A stretch of 64,000 bases of DNA, taken from Micrasema longulum. Lineage: Eukaryota > Arthropoda > Insecta > Trichoptera > Brachycentridae. Of this stretch, positions 34,900-45,314 are shown in pieces. How positions within the stretch are numbered: the first letter of the stretch is position 1; each line of letters opens with the position of its first letter. The notes beneath the pieces were generated by a model. It was not told the origin of the DNA. It saw only the letters and a program-made list of their open reading frames with translations, and ran no database searches. The position numbers were made by a program, and so were the translations under genes. The stretch covers positions 1 through 64,000 of the forward strand of contig JAGVSM010003646.1 in the NCBI GenBank assembly GCA_022494885.1, in the 5' to 3' direction.

Positions 34900-35232
34900 G
34901 TGGTAAAGAGGATGCCTAAGATCGTGGGTTTTTTTGTGCTTCTTTGCTTCTGCGGCTGTCCTTCGTCGAATGTGTGGTGGAGCGATTCCGGTGATTTTGT
35001 GCTTTTTATCAATCGGTGTTAGCTATAGGCATTCTGCCACTGTTTGTGCCATTTTGTTGATTGCTATGTCCACCTATTCGGAGTGGGCAGACTTTTGCCA
35101 CACCGGATACGCATTCACCCTGCTGATATACACAAACTTTACGCCGAAGTTATAAGCGCTGATAGCATTGCACCCCATGTGGTCCCTACGAGTTTACGTA
35201 TTGTATTGTTTCTTGCACATACCTTTTGCTTA
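34900..35232 (-). pseudogene. Non-LTR retrotransposon ORF2 fragment (post-RT region)
   Basis: The minus strand reads CARNNTIRKLVGTTWGAML from about 35220, then after frame changes LCISAG, LPTPNRW and VDIAINKMAQTVAECL, and GIAPPHIRRRTAAEAKKHKK. This is the post-RT stretch of Jockey/I-like polyproteins (NNLIRKLTGTTWGA...ALALC.SAAEYACPVW...GIAPP.IRR). At least two frameshifts and stops. Located 0.5 kb after mRpS30. Confidence 0.75.
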
Positions 35233-35282
35233 GTTTGAATGCAATTATTACAATGCTCATATTAAAATTATAATTTTTTTAA

Positions 35283-35485
35283 AGGGAATCCGCCAAGCCT
35301 ATATTTGAAGGCTTGTCAGCAGGTGGAAAAGAGGAGATAAGGAAGGAGGTTATGAAAAATACACAACACCCCGACGAATGGAGAAAAAAATCTCACTTAG
35401 ATTTTTTTTCTTGCAACTGGCGGGAATCGAACCCGCAACACTAGTTACAGTTAGCCGTTTAACCAACTGGGCTACGGTGCACGTC
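35283..35485 (-). repeat. tRNA-headed SINE, family D
   Basis: Minus strand: GTAGCCCAGTTGGTTAAACG (D-arm like, AGCC pairs GGCT), then GCGGGTTCGATTCCCGC (perfect T arm) and GCAACT. The acceptor stem does not pair over seven bases and the anticodon arm is broken, so it is a SINE head. The body ends with a CTGACAAGCC...TTGGCGGAT text that is partly echoed at 52270-52335. Confidence 0.65.
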
Positions 35486-35611
35486 AATTATTGTACATGT
35501 TAATTGCGGCATTATTATACATAATACTAATTAAGCTAATTGAAATATATATACCGTGTCCGAGTGGTTGGAGATTGATCGTATATTGAGGGTTAAAGAA
35601 ATCATCAGTGC

Positions 35612-35732
35612 GATTCTGAACGCCCTCTCGTGGGGTAGAGAAAGCGTTGCTAGCATACTATTACTACGTAAATTATGTGTTAGCAATTCGTTCTCTACCC
35701 CTGTGAGAGCATTCAGAATACCAACCCAAGCT
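35612..35732. repeat. Palindromic MITE-like element (GATATTCTGAA family)
   Basis: CGATTCTGAACGCCCTCTCG, GGGGTAGAGAAAGCGTTGCT at the left faces AGCAATTCGTTCTCTACCCC, TGTGAGAGCATTCAGAATAC at the right; arms are about 45 bp around an AT-rich centre (CATACTATTACTACGTAAAT). Best palindrome of the family. Confidence 0.75.
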
Positions 35733-35929
35733 TACGTTTTATGGTAGCAATGAATATTTATCGTCATTATCATTTCTGTATCCGCACCAAGTGGACACTG
35801 CATTGGAATTCCAATAATTGTAGCGTATATAGAAAGTGGTTCAGGATACCACCCCTGTTCAGTCTTACGCTTCTGGGCCGCGATTATGAACGGCTATCTT
35901 CGTCGGCATATACTGAGACGGTAAAACTA

Positions 35930-36415
35930 ATTATTATTATTATGAATAACTTACAAATATAGCGCCATTTTCGTAATATAATACCTCAGGGGCGCTTTAA
36001 AAAGTGATTATATAAAGAATTTAATGTAAACTTTTTAAATTTTTAATTTAAGAAAACAATGTACTTTGTCACCCCATGCTAAGGATTTATTCAAATGATT
36101 TAGAGAACAAGTGGGTTTTAAGTTTTTTCCGAAACATCACTTTACTCTCACAGTTTCGCACCTCTGCTGGGAGAGCATTCCATGCCGTAGGGCCTGCGAC
36201 CGCAAATGCGCGTTCGCCGAATTTAGTGCGCTGTTTGCGTAGGGGTATAATAACTTTTACTTTCGACGTAGATGAAGCCCATCTAAGCGTAAGATGTCTG
36301 TCAGCTAGTTCATCTGGAATGCAGAGTTCCCTCAGATATTCTGGAGCAGAGTTGTGCAGTGACTTATACATAAGCCAACAGAGTTTGTATTCCACCCTCT
36401 GTTGAAAACGTAGCC
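35930..36415 (-). pseudogene. L2/CR1-like LINE, 3' end with C-terminal ORF2
   Basis: Minus strand: frame 36410-36087 reads VEYKLCWLMYKSLHNSAPEY, then LRELCIPDELADRHLTLRW, PLRKQRTKFGERAFAVAGPT and AWNALPAEVRNCESKVMFRK, ending KTHLFSKSFE*. This is the typical C terminus of CR1/L2-group ORF2. The 3' UTR ends GCGCTATATTTGTAAGTTAT plus (AATAAT)n at 35935. About 480 bp remain; the element is 5' truncated, as target-primed insertions usually are. The ORF segment left is intact, so it is fairly young. Confidence 0.85.
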
Positions 36416-36519
36416 AGTGTAATTCTCGAAGTAATAGAGAGTGATATGACTGAACTTAGAGATTTCAAAAATAAGTCTAGCTGCGGCATGTCTAATATTG
36501 ATATTTATGTACGAAAGTG

Positions 36520-36600
36520 TGTATATTTGTATGGAAATTCAAAGTATCTTCGCCGGTAACCGGTAATTGAACATGTTTAGAAAAAAGTGTAAACATATTC
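36520..36600 (-). repeat. Dispersed 80-bp repeat, paired with 54925-55005
   Basis: Minus strand: TTTTTTCTAAACATGTTCAA, TACCGGTTACCGGCGAAGAT, ACTTTGAATTT. The plus strand at 54937-54990 has TTTTTTCTAAACATGTTTAA, GGTTACCGACGAAGATACTT. Identity unknown. Confidence 0.6.
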
Positions 36601-36654
36601 TATTTTGCATACTGGGAACTTAATTTTACTTTGTTGATAAAATTTAAGATAAAT

Positions 36655-36735
36655 TCTAACTTCCCATTGCAATCGGGGCCCTGGTGCCAGTCTAGAAATA
36701 ATGGAATACTACAGTGAAAGTACTTCTTCCACATA
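36655..36735 (-). repeat. SINE family B body fragment
   Basis: Minus strand TTTCACTGTAGTATTCCATT and TCTAGACTGGCACCAG correspond to the middle of family B. Short and truncated at both ends. Confidence 0.5.
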
Positions 36736-36971
36736 CCGTGGGTCTCCCCATCGGTTTTGGTCATTCAAAAAAGCAATGATTTTTTTCCTAATAAACGAGT
36801 TACTCTTAAACCATTTAATTTTTCAATTTCACAATTCGCGATTTGAATTAAATTTAACACTACTACTTTCACTGTATGCTTGTCAAAGTTTATGGAGGGC
36901 CTTTGCCGGATATTGTCATTCATCCACATGACCACATTGCAAACACGATTTTTTTATTTACATATAGTTAT

Positions 36972-37138
36972 TTTGAACCACAACAGGCCAGGGGGCCCAC
37001 TTACAGTGATGAATTACAACACAGAACACTCAGGCTTAAAAAAATCACATTATTTTTTTGTGCTCTCACCGGGAATCGAATACGGAACTTTCCGCGCGTG
37101 AGTCAAGCGTCTTGACCACTACACCACGGAGGCCGCCG
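36972..37138 (-). repeat. tRNA-headed SINE, family C
   Basis: Minus strand: GGCGGCCTCCGTGGTGTAGT, GGTCAAGACGCTTGACTCAC, then CGTATTCGATTCCCGGTGAG, with the tail AAAAATAATGTGATTTTTTT, AAGCCTGAGTGTTCTGTGTT and GGCCTGTTGTGGTT. The second copy at 57.1 kb has a better B box. Confidence 0.85.
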
Positions 37139-37139
37139 A

Positions 37140-38120
37140 ATTACCATGGCTATCGCAAAAACTGTGTTTACTTTATAGAATTATGAATTCTTAATTCTAT
37201 AGTTTTCTTGTATCAATTTGAGATAAATGGTACATTGCAGTAAACCACCTTTAAAACCAATTAAAAAAAATAATATTTAGTCTTAAAATAGTAGGTACAA
37301 ATATAATACACGAATGTCCTAATATTAATTTATATCTAATTATCATAACATTTATAAACAATAAATGTACACTTGAAAGCTTTTTTGCAAAACGTTTTAA
37401 ACAAATTCACCACATTACAAAAAATAGCTTCGAATAAACTTGAGAAAAAAAAACCAGAAGCACAAGGTTAAAGTCGATGCCAAATTACTTAACTAAAGTA
37501 CTTACTCATTGTAAACAAAGCAAACCCCTTTAATACAACAATTTTCGTTAAAAAAACATTAAATCATTATTTTGGAAAACCCACAAAAAAACTTTTTTTT
37601 TTATTTTTTAAATTATTTAATATAATATAAAGTTACAACATGTTAACAAAAAGAAATACATAATAAAGCAAAAGTACACAAACAAAAAACGAAACGAAAT
37701 ACCACACCAAAAAAGAAGCAACCTCTTTTGCTTGTTGTGGGATTACAATGTTAATAATTTGAGTACAAAATACACATATATTTCAAAAAAATAAACGAAG
37801 GTATACAAAACATTTTTTTAAAAATAGGTGCATATTCATATGCATGCAAATGAGCATGCGTGCCCACCCGTGTATAATTACACACACATATACACGCAAA
37901 CGCACACGCACACTCACTCACACGCACATACACATTCATCCACATACATAAGATAACATGGTGGAGAAAATTATAAAATAAGGCTTTAAAGTTACTTAAC
38001 AAAAGAATTTAAGTACTGTAGGAAAAAACAAAAAAACGTATTTCTTTAATTTTCAAATAAAAAACTTAAATATGATTTAAATGTTAAAAAGCACTTATTT
38101 AAAGCCAACCCGAATTTGAC
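37140..38120. other. Intergenic stretch with CA-rich low-complexity tract
   Basis: 37870-37945 is an imperfect (CACA/CACG/CATA) tract. The rest is A-rich and I see no coding or repeat ends. Confidence 0.45.
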
Positions 38121-38124
38121 GTCC

Positions 38125-38205
38125 CATTCTACCAGGAATCGAACCCGGGATCTCAAGCATGGTAGACGAACGCGCCAATCACTATAGTGCGAGGCGGGTC
38201 ATGGT
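38125..38205 (-). repeat. SINE family B head fragment
   Basis: Minus strand: GCCTCGCACTATAGTGATTG, GCGCGTTCGTCTACCATGCT and TCCCGGGTTCGATTCCTGGT. It retains the tRNA-like promoter region and ends just before the retrotransposon fragment at 38212. Confidence 0.7.
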
Positions 38206-38211
38206 GGGTTT

Positions 38212-38565
38212 ATGAGCTACCTGCATCGCTTTAAGCTCTCCGAGATCGACAGCTGCCCATGCGACGATGAAACTCCTCAAGAAGTCCCTCACCTGTTTAT
38301 GCATTGCTCCTTTTTCAGCTTTCAAAGACAACAGCTGGAGACGCGATGCAGAAGCTTGGGTGAAGATCTATGCGACATCCCATCGGTGATAGGTAATAAA
38401 GAACTCACACGAGAGGTACTTTCACAAATGGTCAATATAGTGCAGGCAATTGGTAAAATAAACCAATGTAGGGAACAAAATGCCAAACACTCCTCTAGTG
38501 GAACGAAAGGCCTGTTGACTACTGCCAACAGGCCAGCTTCTCCTGAAGAGTTTGCTGAGAAGTAA
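38212..38565 (+). pseudogene. R1/I-like non-LTR retrotransposon C-terminal fragment
   Basis: A 117-codon frame reads SYLHRFKLSEIDSCPCDDET, then PQEVPHLFMHCSFFSFQRQQ. The pattern Y..RF.....CPC....ET..H....C..F...R is the CCHC-like C-terminal motif that follows RNase H in R1/I-group elements. The reverse transcriptase is absent, so this is a 5'-truncated relic with an open tail. Confidence 0.75.
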
Positions 38566-38569
38566 ATGC

Positions 38570-40990
38570 TGAGAAGTTCCCGATTGGCCCACATTAGTAC
38601 ATCCCTCCTGATCCCAACAGCTTAGATAAATTTAAAGGAATTTAATTGCGGAAAAATCCACTTTTGAAATATAAACCTTGTATATTATAAGCAGGTAAAT
38701 AATAAAGCAACTCCAACATAAAAAAAGTTCGAGGCAAACTACTTATATCCACTTGATTTTTTTCTGAAGGTAGCTATTAATTGTTTTGGTTCTATTTCAC
38801 ACGTACACAGAACTATACACTACATTCCTCTCGTACCTGCAGGGAAAAAGGTTCAAATAAGTCAATAAAAATAAACCGGTCACCCCATTTCAATTAACAG
38901 TCGGAGCATATTTCTCGGCCCCGTCCATACAAATGCGAGCCTTTATGCTAGTCATAGTATATTATCAGTAAACGATATTCTGATGACGGTAGTACCTAGC
39001 GGCTATCATCGTTAACGGTCCATTTGACGCAAAAAAGGGTTTTACGTGTTCAGCTGAGCCCTTCAAGGGACGGTGACGTCACGGGGTGGCTCTGCGTTAC
39101 CTCAGTATAGGTACTTAATGAAGGAAAGATTCGCAATATGGCGGGGGCGGTGCAGATTTCATTACATTTACTGAATTATTTTCGTCACCGTCCAAACTTA
39201 ATGATGTCGAAAACAGTGGAATGATTTTACGATAAATGAACATGTAATCTTTAATCCCCATGGATAGTTTTTTTCGTTTTACAATCATCAGAAGATGTTC
39301 AAACATCAACAGGGCTTATGGCCTGTCATTAGCTGGTTTAAGTGATCACTTTACACACTGTAATTTTCGCCTTACGAGTATGTCACCGAGCTCCTTAACG
39401 GCTGGACAGATTTTGATTAAATATTTTGTGTGTGTTTGAGTGGGTCCCTGGATGGTTTAGATTCACAATTGGACCCGGTAGGTGGGGTGGCTGGTTACGA
39501 TAAACTTATTTTTATTTGACTTTGGGTAACAGCAAATCACACAATTACGAAACGAAAAGATCGAAATGTTAAACTCAATGTCACTTAGTATATAGATTTA
39601 CGATAATTCGAATATCGAACAAATGTCTGCTGAACCAGCTAATAGCAGGCAAGCCAACGTTCGGGTAGGACAACGTCTCTACATTAGTTATATATAATAT
39701 ATGACATATTGCTATGAAGCTAGCTGGATTTTTGCATCTATTTTGTTTTATTAATTTGTATAAATAAAAAAACTTTTTTTTTGATTGATTGGAAAAAATT
39801 ACCATTTGCCAATGTACAAATATGTATGTAAAAGAAGTTAAATATAAAAATTCCGTTTCTTTTTCAAAATTCACTGACTTTTTCCATACGTTCATAGTCC
39901 CACTTATTGCATATTTTTTTCAATAGGCATTATAGCATTGACATTTTTTGCACTTTTAATTTTCTGCAAAACGGAAACAGTTTAAGAATTCCTGATTATA
40001 ACCCTTTCAGATTATAAGGTATGATATCTGTATATAAAAGACGGACATCTAATGTGGTAAGGATTCTATGCATTTGAAAAGCGTACTTTTTCCTTTAAGG
40101 AATATACAGCTCTCTTATCTACCAGTTATAGAGAAGAAATTCTAAAGATGGATTTAGCATCAGAGCATTCTGTGCAATGTGCTTAAAAAACATTTTACTG
40201 CTCGATTTGCTTTTATACTAGCAAACGTAAATTTAATTTATTTTTATTTTTGAAAAAAATAGTTTCGTTTATTAATCATTAATTTAAACTATTTTAGGGG
40301 CATTTTCAAGAGGTTTTACCTTAATAACTCGATGCCTATACTTTAAAACGAGAAACCTTTTGACCCTCTTGCAAGTATGTTAAGACTCCATAATAAAATA
40401 GTTAAAAAAGTAAACATTGACATTAATTATGATAGAGCAAATGATTATATATGTTTTTATATTGTTTCTTAAATCAAATGCCTAATCTTTATTTTTGTGT
40501 ATGTGAATTGATTTTAGTTTATTTTATTACATCTTATATGTTCTTATTTTTTTTTCTTAAAAAAAAAGTAGTTTCTTATGTTTAACTCAATTCTATTTCT
40601 TTAACTCAATCTTTATTCTTATCTTTCACTAAACTTAATCTTTATCATTACTTAAATTGATTTTACACACTTATTTTATATAATTTATGAAAGATGGTGG
40701 ATTTCTATAATTGAGGACATATATAAAGAATGTTAGTAATGCTTACTTAAAAAATGTATGTATTTTATGTATCCTTGTTGAACTTCCAAATAAATAAAAA
40801 AAGAAAAAAAGAAAAAAAAGTTGATGCTGACGTTACGACTACTAAAAGACGACAACCTGGTTCAGTTTACTAGTTTGAATTATCACTTTTAAATTGTGAA
40901 AACTTCACCATTCTGACGATGATCTACATTTCTTATTTATTTATCAAGTAAATCCGGGAGGATAAACAGTGCCTACAGTTCTGTATGTGA
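38570..40990. other. Intergenic stretch, mostly unassigned repeats
   Basis: 38745-38830 holds a decayed family B leader (minus). 39390-39500 has CGGCTGGACAGATTTTGATT, a phrase I associate with dispersed repeats in insect genomes. 40680-40815 looks like a LINE 3' end (GGTGGATTTCTATAATTGAG ... CCAAATAAATAAAAAAAG). No gene seen. Confidence 0.45.
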
Positions 40991-41011
40991 AAAAGAACCA
41001 GAGGCCTGGGG

Positions 41012-41092
41012 TGATATTCCAAACGTCTCTACTCTATGTTGTATATAAATATGCGAGATATAAGCCTTTTCTACGGCCGCGAGAGTAGTTTA
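41012..41092. repeat. Palindromic MITE-like element (GATATTCTGAA family)
   Basis: GGGGTGATATTCCAAACGTC at the left faces GAGAGTAGTTTAGAATACCACC at the right, with TCTACGGCCGCG as in the 25.97-kb copy. Small (about 80 bp). Confidence 0.6.
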
Positions 41093-41094
41093 GA

Positions 41095-41210
41095 ATACCA
41101 CCGCTGACGAGTAATTTCGAATCGATAGCTACTCGCAGATAAAAATCTGAAAAAAGGAAATCGAGAGGTGATAACGCAAGTTTATCATGCTTGAGGTCGT
41201 GTGGAACTGT
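41095..41210 (+). repeat. SINE family B leader/head fragment
   Basis: GAATCGATAGCTACTCGCAG, ATAAAAATCTGAAAAAAGGA and TTATCATGCTTGAGGTCGTG follow the family B order, with most of the A box deleted. Confidence 0.55.
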
Positions 41211-41307
41211 GATCCCACCTTTTCCCTTTTTAATCCCAGCAGTATTTTGACACCTACGAACGACACAACACGGCATGATGAAATTTAAATCGCCTATTGC
41301 GTACTAA

Positions 41308-41540
41308 AGCTAGGGTTTCCTAAGACAGCGGTGCCCGTATCTTAACGGCCGTAGTGAACGGTGATGTAGTGGACAGCCGTCGTAGTGGTGACTAGAGAGT
41401 GGTTTTATTTTTTAACGGTGTTATCAACACCATTTTTATAGGAAACCACTCTCTAGTCACCGTTACGACGGCTGTCAACCGCATCAATGTTCACTACGGC
41501 CGTTAAAATACGGGCATCGCTGTCCTGGGAAACCCTAGCT
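41308..41540. mobile_element. 233-bp near-perfect palindromic MITE, TAA target duplication
   Basis: Left arm AGCTAGGGTTTCCTAAGACA, GCGGTGCCCGTATCTTAACG, GCCGTAGTGAACGG... faces its complement ending CCTGGGAAACCCTAGCT. The arms are about 105 bp around a TTTTTTAACGGTGTTATCAA centre. TAA flanks both ends (41305-41307, 41541-41543), as in PIF/Harbinger elements. A half copy lies at 18.4 kb. Non-coding. Confidence 0.85.
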
Positions 41541-41670
41541 TAAGCGACGTCTACAGAGTACCTTATAACCAAAATGTAAAACTACTCATTTTTGAGTAGG
41601 TTAATCGGCATCAGTTTAATGCGCGTGCGCGGTTTCTGGACTATTATAATTTTATGGATTTAAATAAATA

Positions 41671-41994
41671 TTGTCTTTCTTTTCACTCTTTAATATACCT
41701 TTTCACCGATGCCTTTTGAATATTTCTTCTTTTGACATGAGCAGATATTTTTTGAGTAAGTATTCACGGTTGCCATTTTATACATACTACATACCTATAT
41801 TATATGTTTTACCATTTTTTATTCCATCAAAGAATTACATTCCGTGGAAGGGATTAAATTTCACTACACATAAATTTGTCAGCAAATCCCTTGTTGCAAT
41901 CTCTTTCACTCATCCCCTACGCATTCAGAAGTTCTTTGATGGAAGTGTGAGAAAAAACATCTGGATACTGGATTACGTTCATAAAACATTTTGA
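41671..41994 (+). other. 107-codon open frame, not recognised
   Basis: The frame MSFFSLFNIPFHRCLLNISS... has no motif I can place and no flanking splice or element signals. It is rich in Phe, Tyr and Ile, as AT-rich non-coding DNA often is. I list it only because the open stretch is longer than its neighbours; a real gene is unlikely. Confidence 0.15.
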
Positions 41995-42724
41995 ATTATT
42001 AATGTAAATTCTCATAGATTGGAGTGATTTAGATTTACAGAAATAATGTTTAAAGACACATAAATAATAAATTATATTAATACGCCTATATATACAAGCG
42101 CTGTCTGCTCACTAAAAACAACAACTATATTTAGAAAATATGTACACATTAAAATATATTTATAATTAAAAAAATGTTAATTAAAACCAATCTTTCACCG
42201 GTCTGCGTTTGGTTGATGTTTATTTTGTTTATTTAATATCACTTCATAGTTTACAAATACAAACACAGTGCTTTAGAATGTTTAACAAGCCTATCGTCGT
42301 TGTGCCGGCTTTATCTATGTTTCTATATATCTATATATATGTTTATATTGTTTGTTTTTTTTTCTTCTTATGTTTATGTCATACCATATTTATATGCATA
42401 AACTTATAAATCATTAGAAAAGGAACGGTTCACGCGCAGACGCTGAAGTCTTTGTGGGCATTTTTTCCAAATTAGCTTAATTTTAAGATGGATTTTTTAA
42501 AGTGTATTTTTATAATTCAAATTCTATGTAAATATGGGTATGAAAAAATAAACCAACAAAAAAATAAAAAAGTACTTTTGAACGCAATTTTGTTTAAAAA
42601 AAAAATATTTTCATATTTTTTCAGAATCGAATTGTGCATTTTTCCTTTTTGCCATCGATAAAAAAAATGTAAAAAAACATTCCGTCATCAAAAGATACAT
42701 TGTTTAAATTATCTCCTTATCAAA

Positions 42725-42915
42725 AAAAAGCTAAATGTTAATGTTCCAATGTGATCGCGAATACGATAAACAACCGTGGTTAGAAATCGTTATCACGTCG
42801 CTTATTAGCACGTCGATAGTTATTTGTGATTGAGCTACTATGCGAGTTTTAATTTGTCCGTTTGTTGTTTGTTTTACATATTGTAAGGTTTTATTTTTAA
42901 AACAACCTAATAATA
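42725..42915 (-). repeat. Dispersed repeat related to the GTTCCATTGGAATC family
   Basis: ATGTTCCAATGTGATCGCGA, AATACGATAAACAACCGTGG and ATTGTAAGGTTTTATTTTTA parallel the copies at 14.0-14.3 and 44.2 kb. The minus-strand frame (LLLLGCFKNKTLQYVKQTTN) weakly echoes the 14.0-kb copy ([16 protein letters not shown]). Confidence 0.6.
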
Positions 42916-42917
42916 AC

Positions 42918-43556
42918 AACTCTATTTATTTATTCATTATAAGTACGGCCTAAGCCAATTACAACAGTTACATAAAGAAACATATATACAAGAAACTGAA
43001 CAAAAATAACATATAACTATGTAGTAAAGACAAACAAAGGCAATAAAACAATGGTATCCAATGTATTCATAAACATGTAAGACTTCGAGCCAAAGCATTT
43101 CAATCCATCTTCATCCCACACTGTTTTAGTGGCGAAAAGATCTACAAAAAGCCATAAGATCTATCCCAAAGTATTTCAAGTTGTGTTACAAATTGACATA
43201 GGGGCATAAAAACAAAAGTTGCTCTTAGAAGATTGTATAAATAGCAGATTTTAAGTCCGGGTGACATGGTTGGGAACATAAAAAGAAATTGATTGCAACA
43301 GAGATGCGACATCATTTATAGCATTAAGTGTTTTGAAAATACATATAAGGTCCATCTCAGTTCTACGTTTCTCCAATGAAGACAGATTAAGAGATTGCTC
43401 TTTTTCAAAACAGGAATAATTACCCCCTTGCAATCCGAGCAACGGTGTTGGACAGACTCGATATGGTCAATATGAGTCCTATGAAATGGAGACCAAATTG
43501 CAGAAGCATACTCTAGATGGGGTCGAACTAGTGAGCAATAAAGAGTTGTGATGATT
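42918..43556 (-). pseudogene. Jockey-like non-LTR retrotransposon, 3' end
   Basis: Minus strand from 43556: TLYCSLVRPHLEYASAIWSP, FHRTHIDHIESVQ, then SLNLSSLEKRRTEMDLICIF, KTLNAI and ISFYVPNHVTRT. LVRP.LEYAS.IWSP and L..L..RR...DL...FK are standard post-RT motifs of Jockey/CR1 ORF2. Frameshifts near 43440 and stops near 43200. The tail ends ATGAATAAATAAATAGAG at about 42920. 5' truncated. Confidence 0.85.
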
Positions 43557-43774
43557 TACATTTAATATTCTATATAATTAGGAAAATATTTAGCTTGTTT
43601 GTTTCGTTTTAATAATTTAATTTATTTACGATCGTGTTATACACGACATTATCATCGTAATATTATGTACAGTGCTTAACTAATGTTCCTTTTTATTTTT
43701 GCCTCAAATTGAGTTGAAACAATAAATGGCGCATAAAAAAAACAAATTTGTTTGGAGTATTTCCCATTCTTTAA

Positions 43775-44036
43775 TTCGGTAGTCAGATTGCAGAAGGGAC
43801 CATCTGTATTTTTTCCGTTTTTTTTTAGTTTTCATCAATTTTAGTAAATATTTCACCAAATACATGTAGAAAAAAGAAAAAGAAAAACAACACCCATATT
43901 TAAAAAGGTAATCTAATTTTGAAAACTGTACAAAACACTAAAATAAGTCAGTTTGTTTATTGAATCGAGGTCTTATTAGTTCTTCTGAACATTATTGAAA
44001 ATACAGATGGTCCCTTCTGCCATCTGACTACCGAAT
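43775..44036. mobile_element. 262-bp terminal-inverted-repeat element, TAA target duplication
   Basis: Left TTCGGTAGTCAGATTGCAGA, AGGGACCATCTGTATTTT is mirrored almost exactly at 44000-44036 (AATACAGATGGTCCCTTCTG, CCATCTGACTACCGAA). TAA flanks both ends (43772-43774, 44037-44039). The interior is A/T-rich and non-coding. Terminal repeats of about 38 bp with one mismatch indicate a recent insertion. Confidence 0.85.
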
Positions 44037-44109
44037 AAATATAATAATTAAACGCAATGGCAAAATATCATCATTTGGAAAACGTAAATATTTTAAGTGA
44101 TGACATTAA

Positions 44110-44290
44110 ATATTAGTGTTGCCACGCATGAGGTTGAAGTGTGGCAATATTAAAAAATATGTTTATCCCAAAATGTGATAATTTTTAGTTGATGTTCCAT
44201 TGGAATCGTTAAAACGATAAACAATCACGGTGAGAATTTTTTTTATCCCGTCGTCGGTTATAACCGACAAGTGCGGTCATTGTGATTGAG
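44110..44290 (+). repeat. GTTCCATTGGAATC-family dispersed repeat
   Basis: GTTGATGTTCCATTGGAATC, GTTAAAACGATAAACAATCA, CGGTGAGAATTTTTTTTATC matches 14135-14275 in two places. At 44121-44156 there is also a local inverted repeat (TGTTGCCACGC / GTGTGGCAATA). Confidence 0.65.
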
Positions 44291-44405
44291 CACCTGGAAC
44301 CTGAGGTGTACTGATTGTCTTACCTTTATCTAACATTCGGTGTATCAACGCCGTGCCCTATGGATTAGATGTGGATTGTGGATAAGGGATATGCTGATGA
44401 AATTA
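44287..44405 (+). repeat. SINE family B 3' fragment
   Basis: GCACCTGGAACCTGAGGTGT, CTGATTGTCTTACCTTTATC, GCCGTGCCCTATGGATTAGA and GGGATATGCTGATGA follow the family B 3' half. The tRNA-like head is absent. Confidence 0.65.
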
Positions 44406-44409
44406 AATA

Positions 44410-45160
44410 TTGTTTTTTTAAGTTGTTAACTATTGTAGTCAAAAATAAAATAAAATAATCTATCTTTTTTCTGATAACCGCAAAACTAGGGAGCAGTTTG
44501 TTTCTTGAAGCATTTGACCCCGATAAGTTATATAATAACGTAATATTTTAAGGAGAGGTCATTACATAGTTATTAGGGGTTAAATTATACTCATAAACTT
44601 TAATATACGTTTACCATCATATTTGACAATTTGTCAACAACCGCTAGGGCTTAATTTTAAACCTTTATTATACATCCCTTGTCTGTACACCCTTATATTT
44701 CAGCTCACAGAACGTAACTGAAGGGATGAGTCAGCTTTCGTGACATCTTGTCATTAATGATCAATATTTTCAGTTTCCTGGGGAATATTTCCGGGGGACT
44801 TCTCAAGGCTGTAGCGACTGTTCGTTGAATTAAAACAAACATAATTATCTTATAACAAGATAATTGTATAAACTGGTCCAAAAAGAAAAAAGAGAAAAAA
44901 AAAACATATTTTCTGGCGTTGCGCGTTGCCTAGTGGAGGTGAAATAATTCTGAAGAATCTCACACGTATTAATAAACGTTTCAGCTCTCTAACTTCACAA
45001 TAATCAATAAATGGAAGAATCGAAGTAACACAGATGTTGAAATATAGACATATTAACTTTTTCAATGAATTACATATTTACTTTTCTATAAAGTTATCTC
45101 TGTGTTTTAATACTTTTATCTTGATTACCATATTACAACCGAATTCTAGTCTACAAAAAA
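44410..45160. other. Intergenic stretch, nothing recognised
   Basis: AT-rich with no coding or repeat signal that I can support. Confidence 0.4.
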
Positions 45161-45164
45161 ATGA

Positions 45165-45310
45165 CAAACTTAAATGTAATAAATTATAGAAATAAAATAC
45201 GAGTGATATTTTAATTCACAAATTTTGAATATCCAAAGTATCACTCGTCTGTTATTTCTATAATAAATTACAATGAACTTCGATCAAGAATTTTCATTTA
45301 CAAACTTAAA
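45165..45310. repeat. Palindromic member of the hammerhead-like repeat group, core lost
   Basis: Left AATTATAGAAATAAAATACG, AGTGATATTTTAATTCACAA faces AAAGTATCACTCGTCTGTTA, TTTCTATAATAAATTACAAT. The text matches the tail of the 23.1-kb motif copy (AAAGTATCACTCGTG...AATAAATTACAATGAACTTC), as two inverted tails joined where the ribozyme-like core would be. Confidence 0.65.
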
Positions 45311-45314
45311 TGTT

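Noticed and set aside
35410..35485. Possible tRNA gene on the minus strand
   Set aside because: D and T arms pair, but the acceptor stem has several mismatches and the anticodon arm is broken.
36541..36570. TACCGGTTACCGG segment as another hammerhead-like copy
   Set aside because: It has no core box, hairpin and GAAA in the required order.
41308..41540. CRISPR-like or regulatory repeat
   Set aside because: A single palindrome with TAA duplications is a MITE; there are no repeat-spacer units anywhere in the window.
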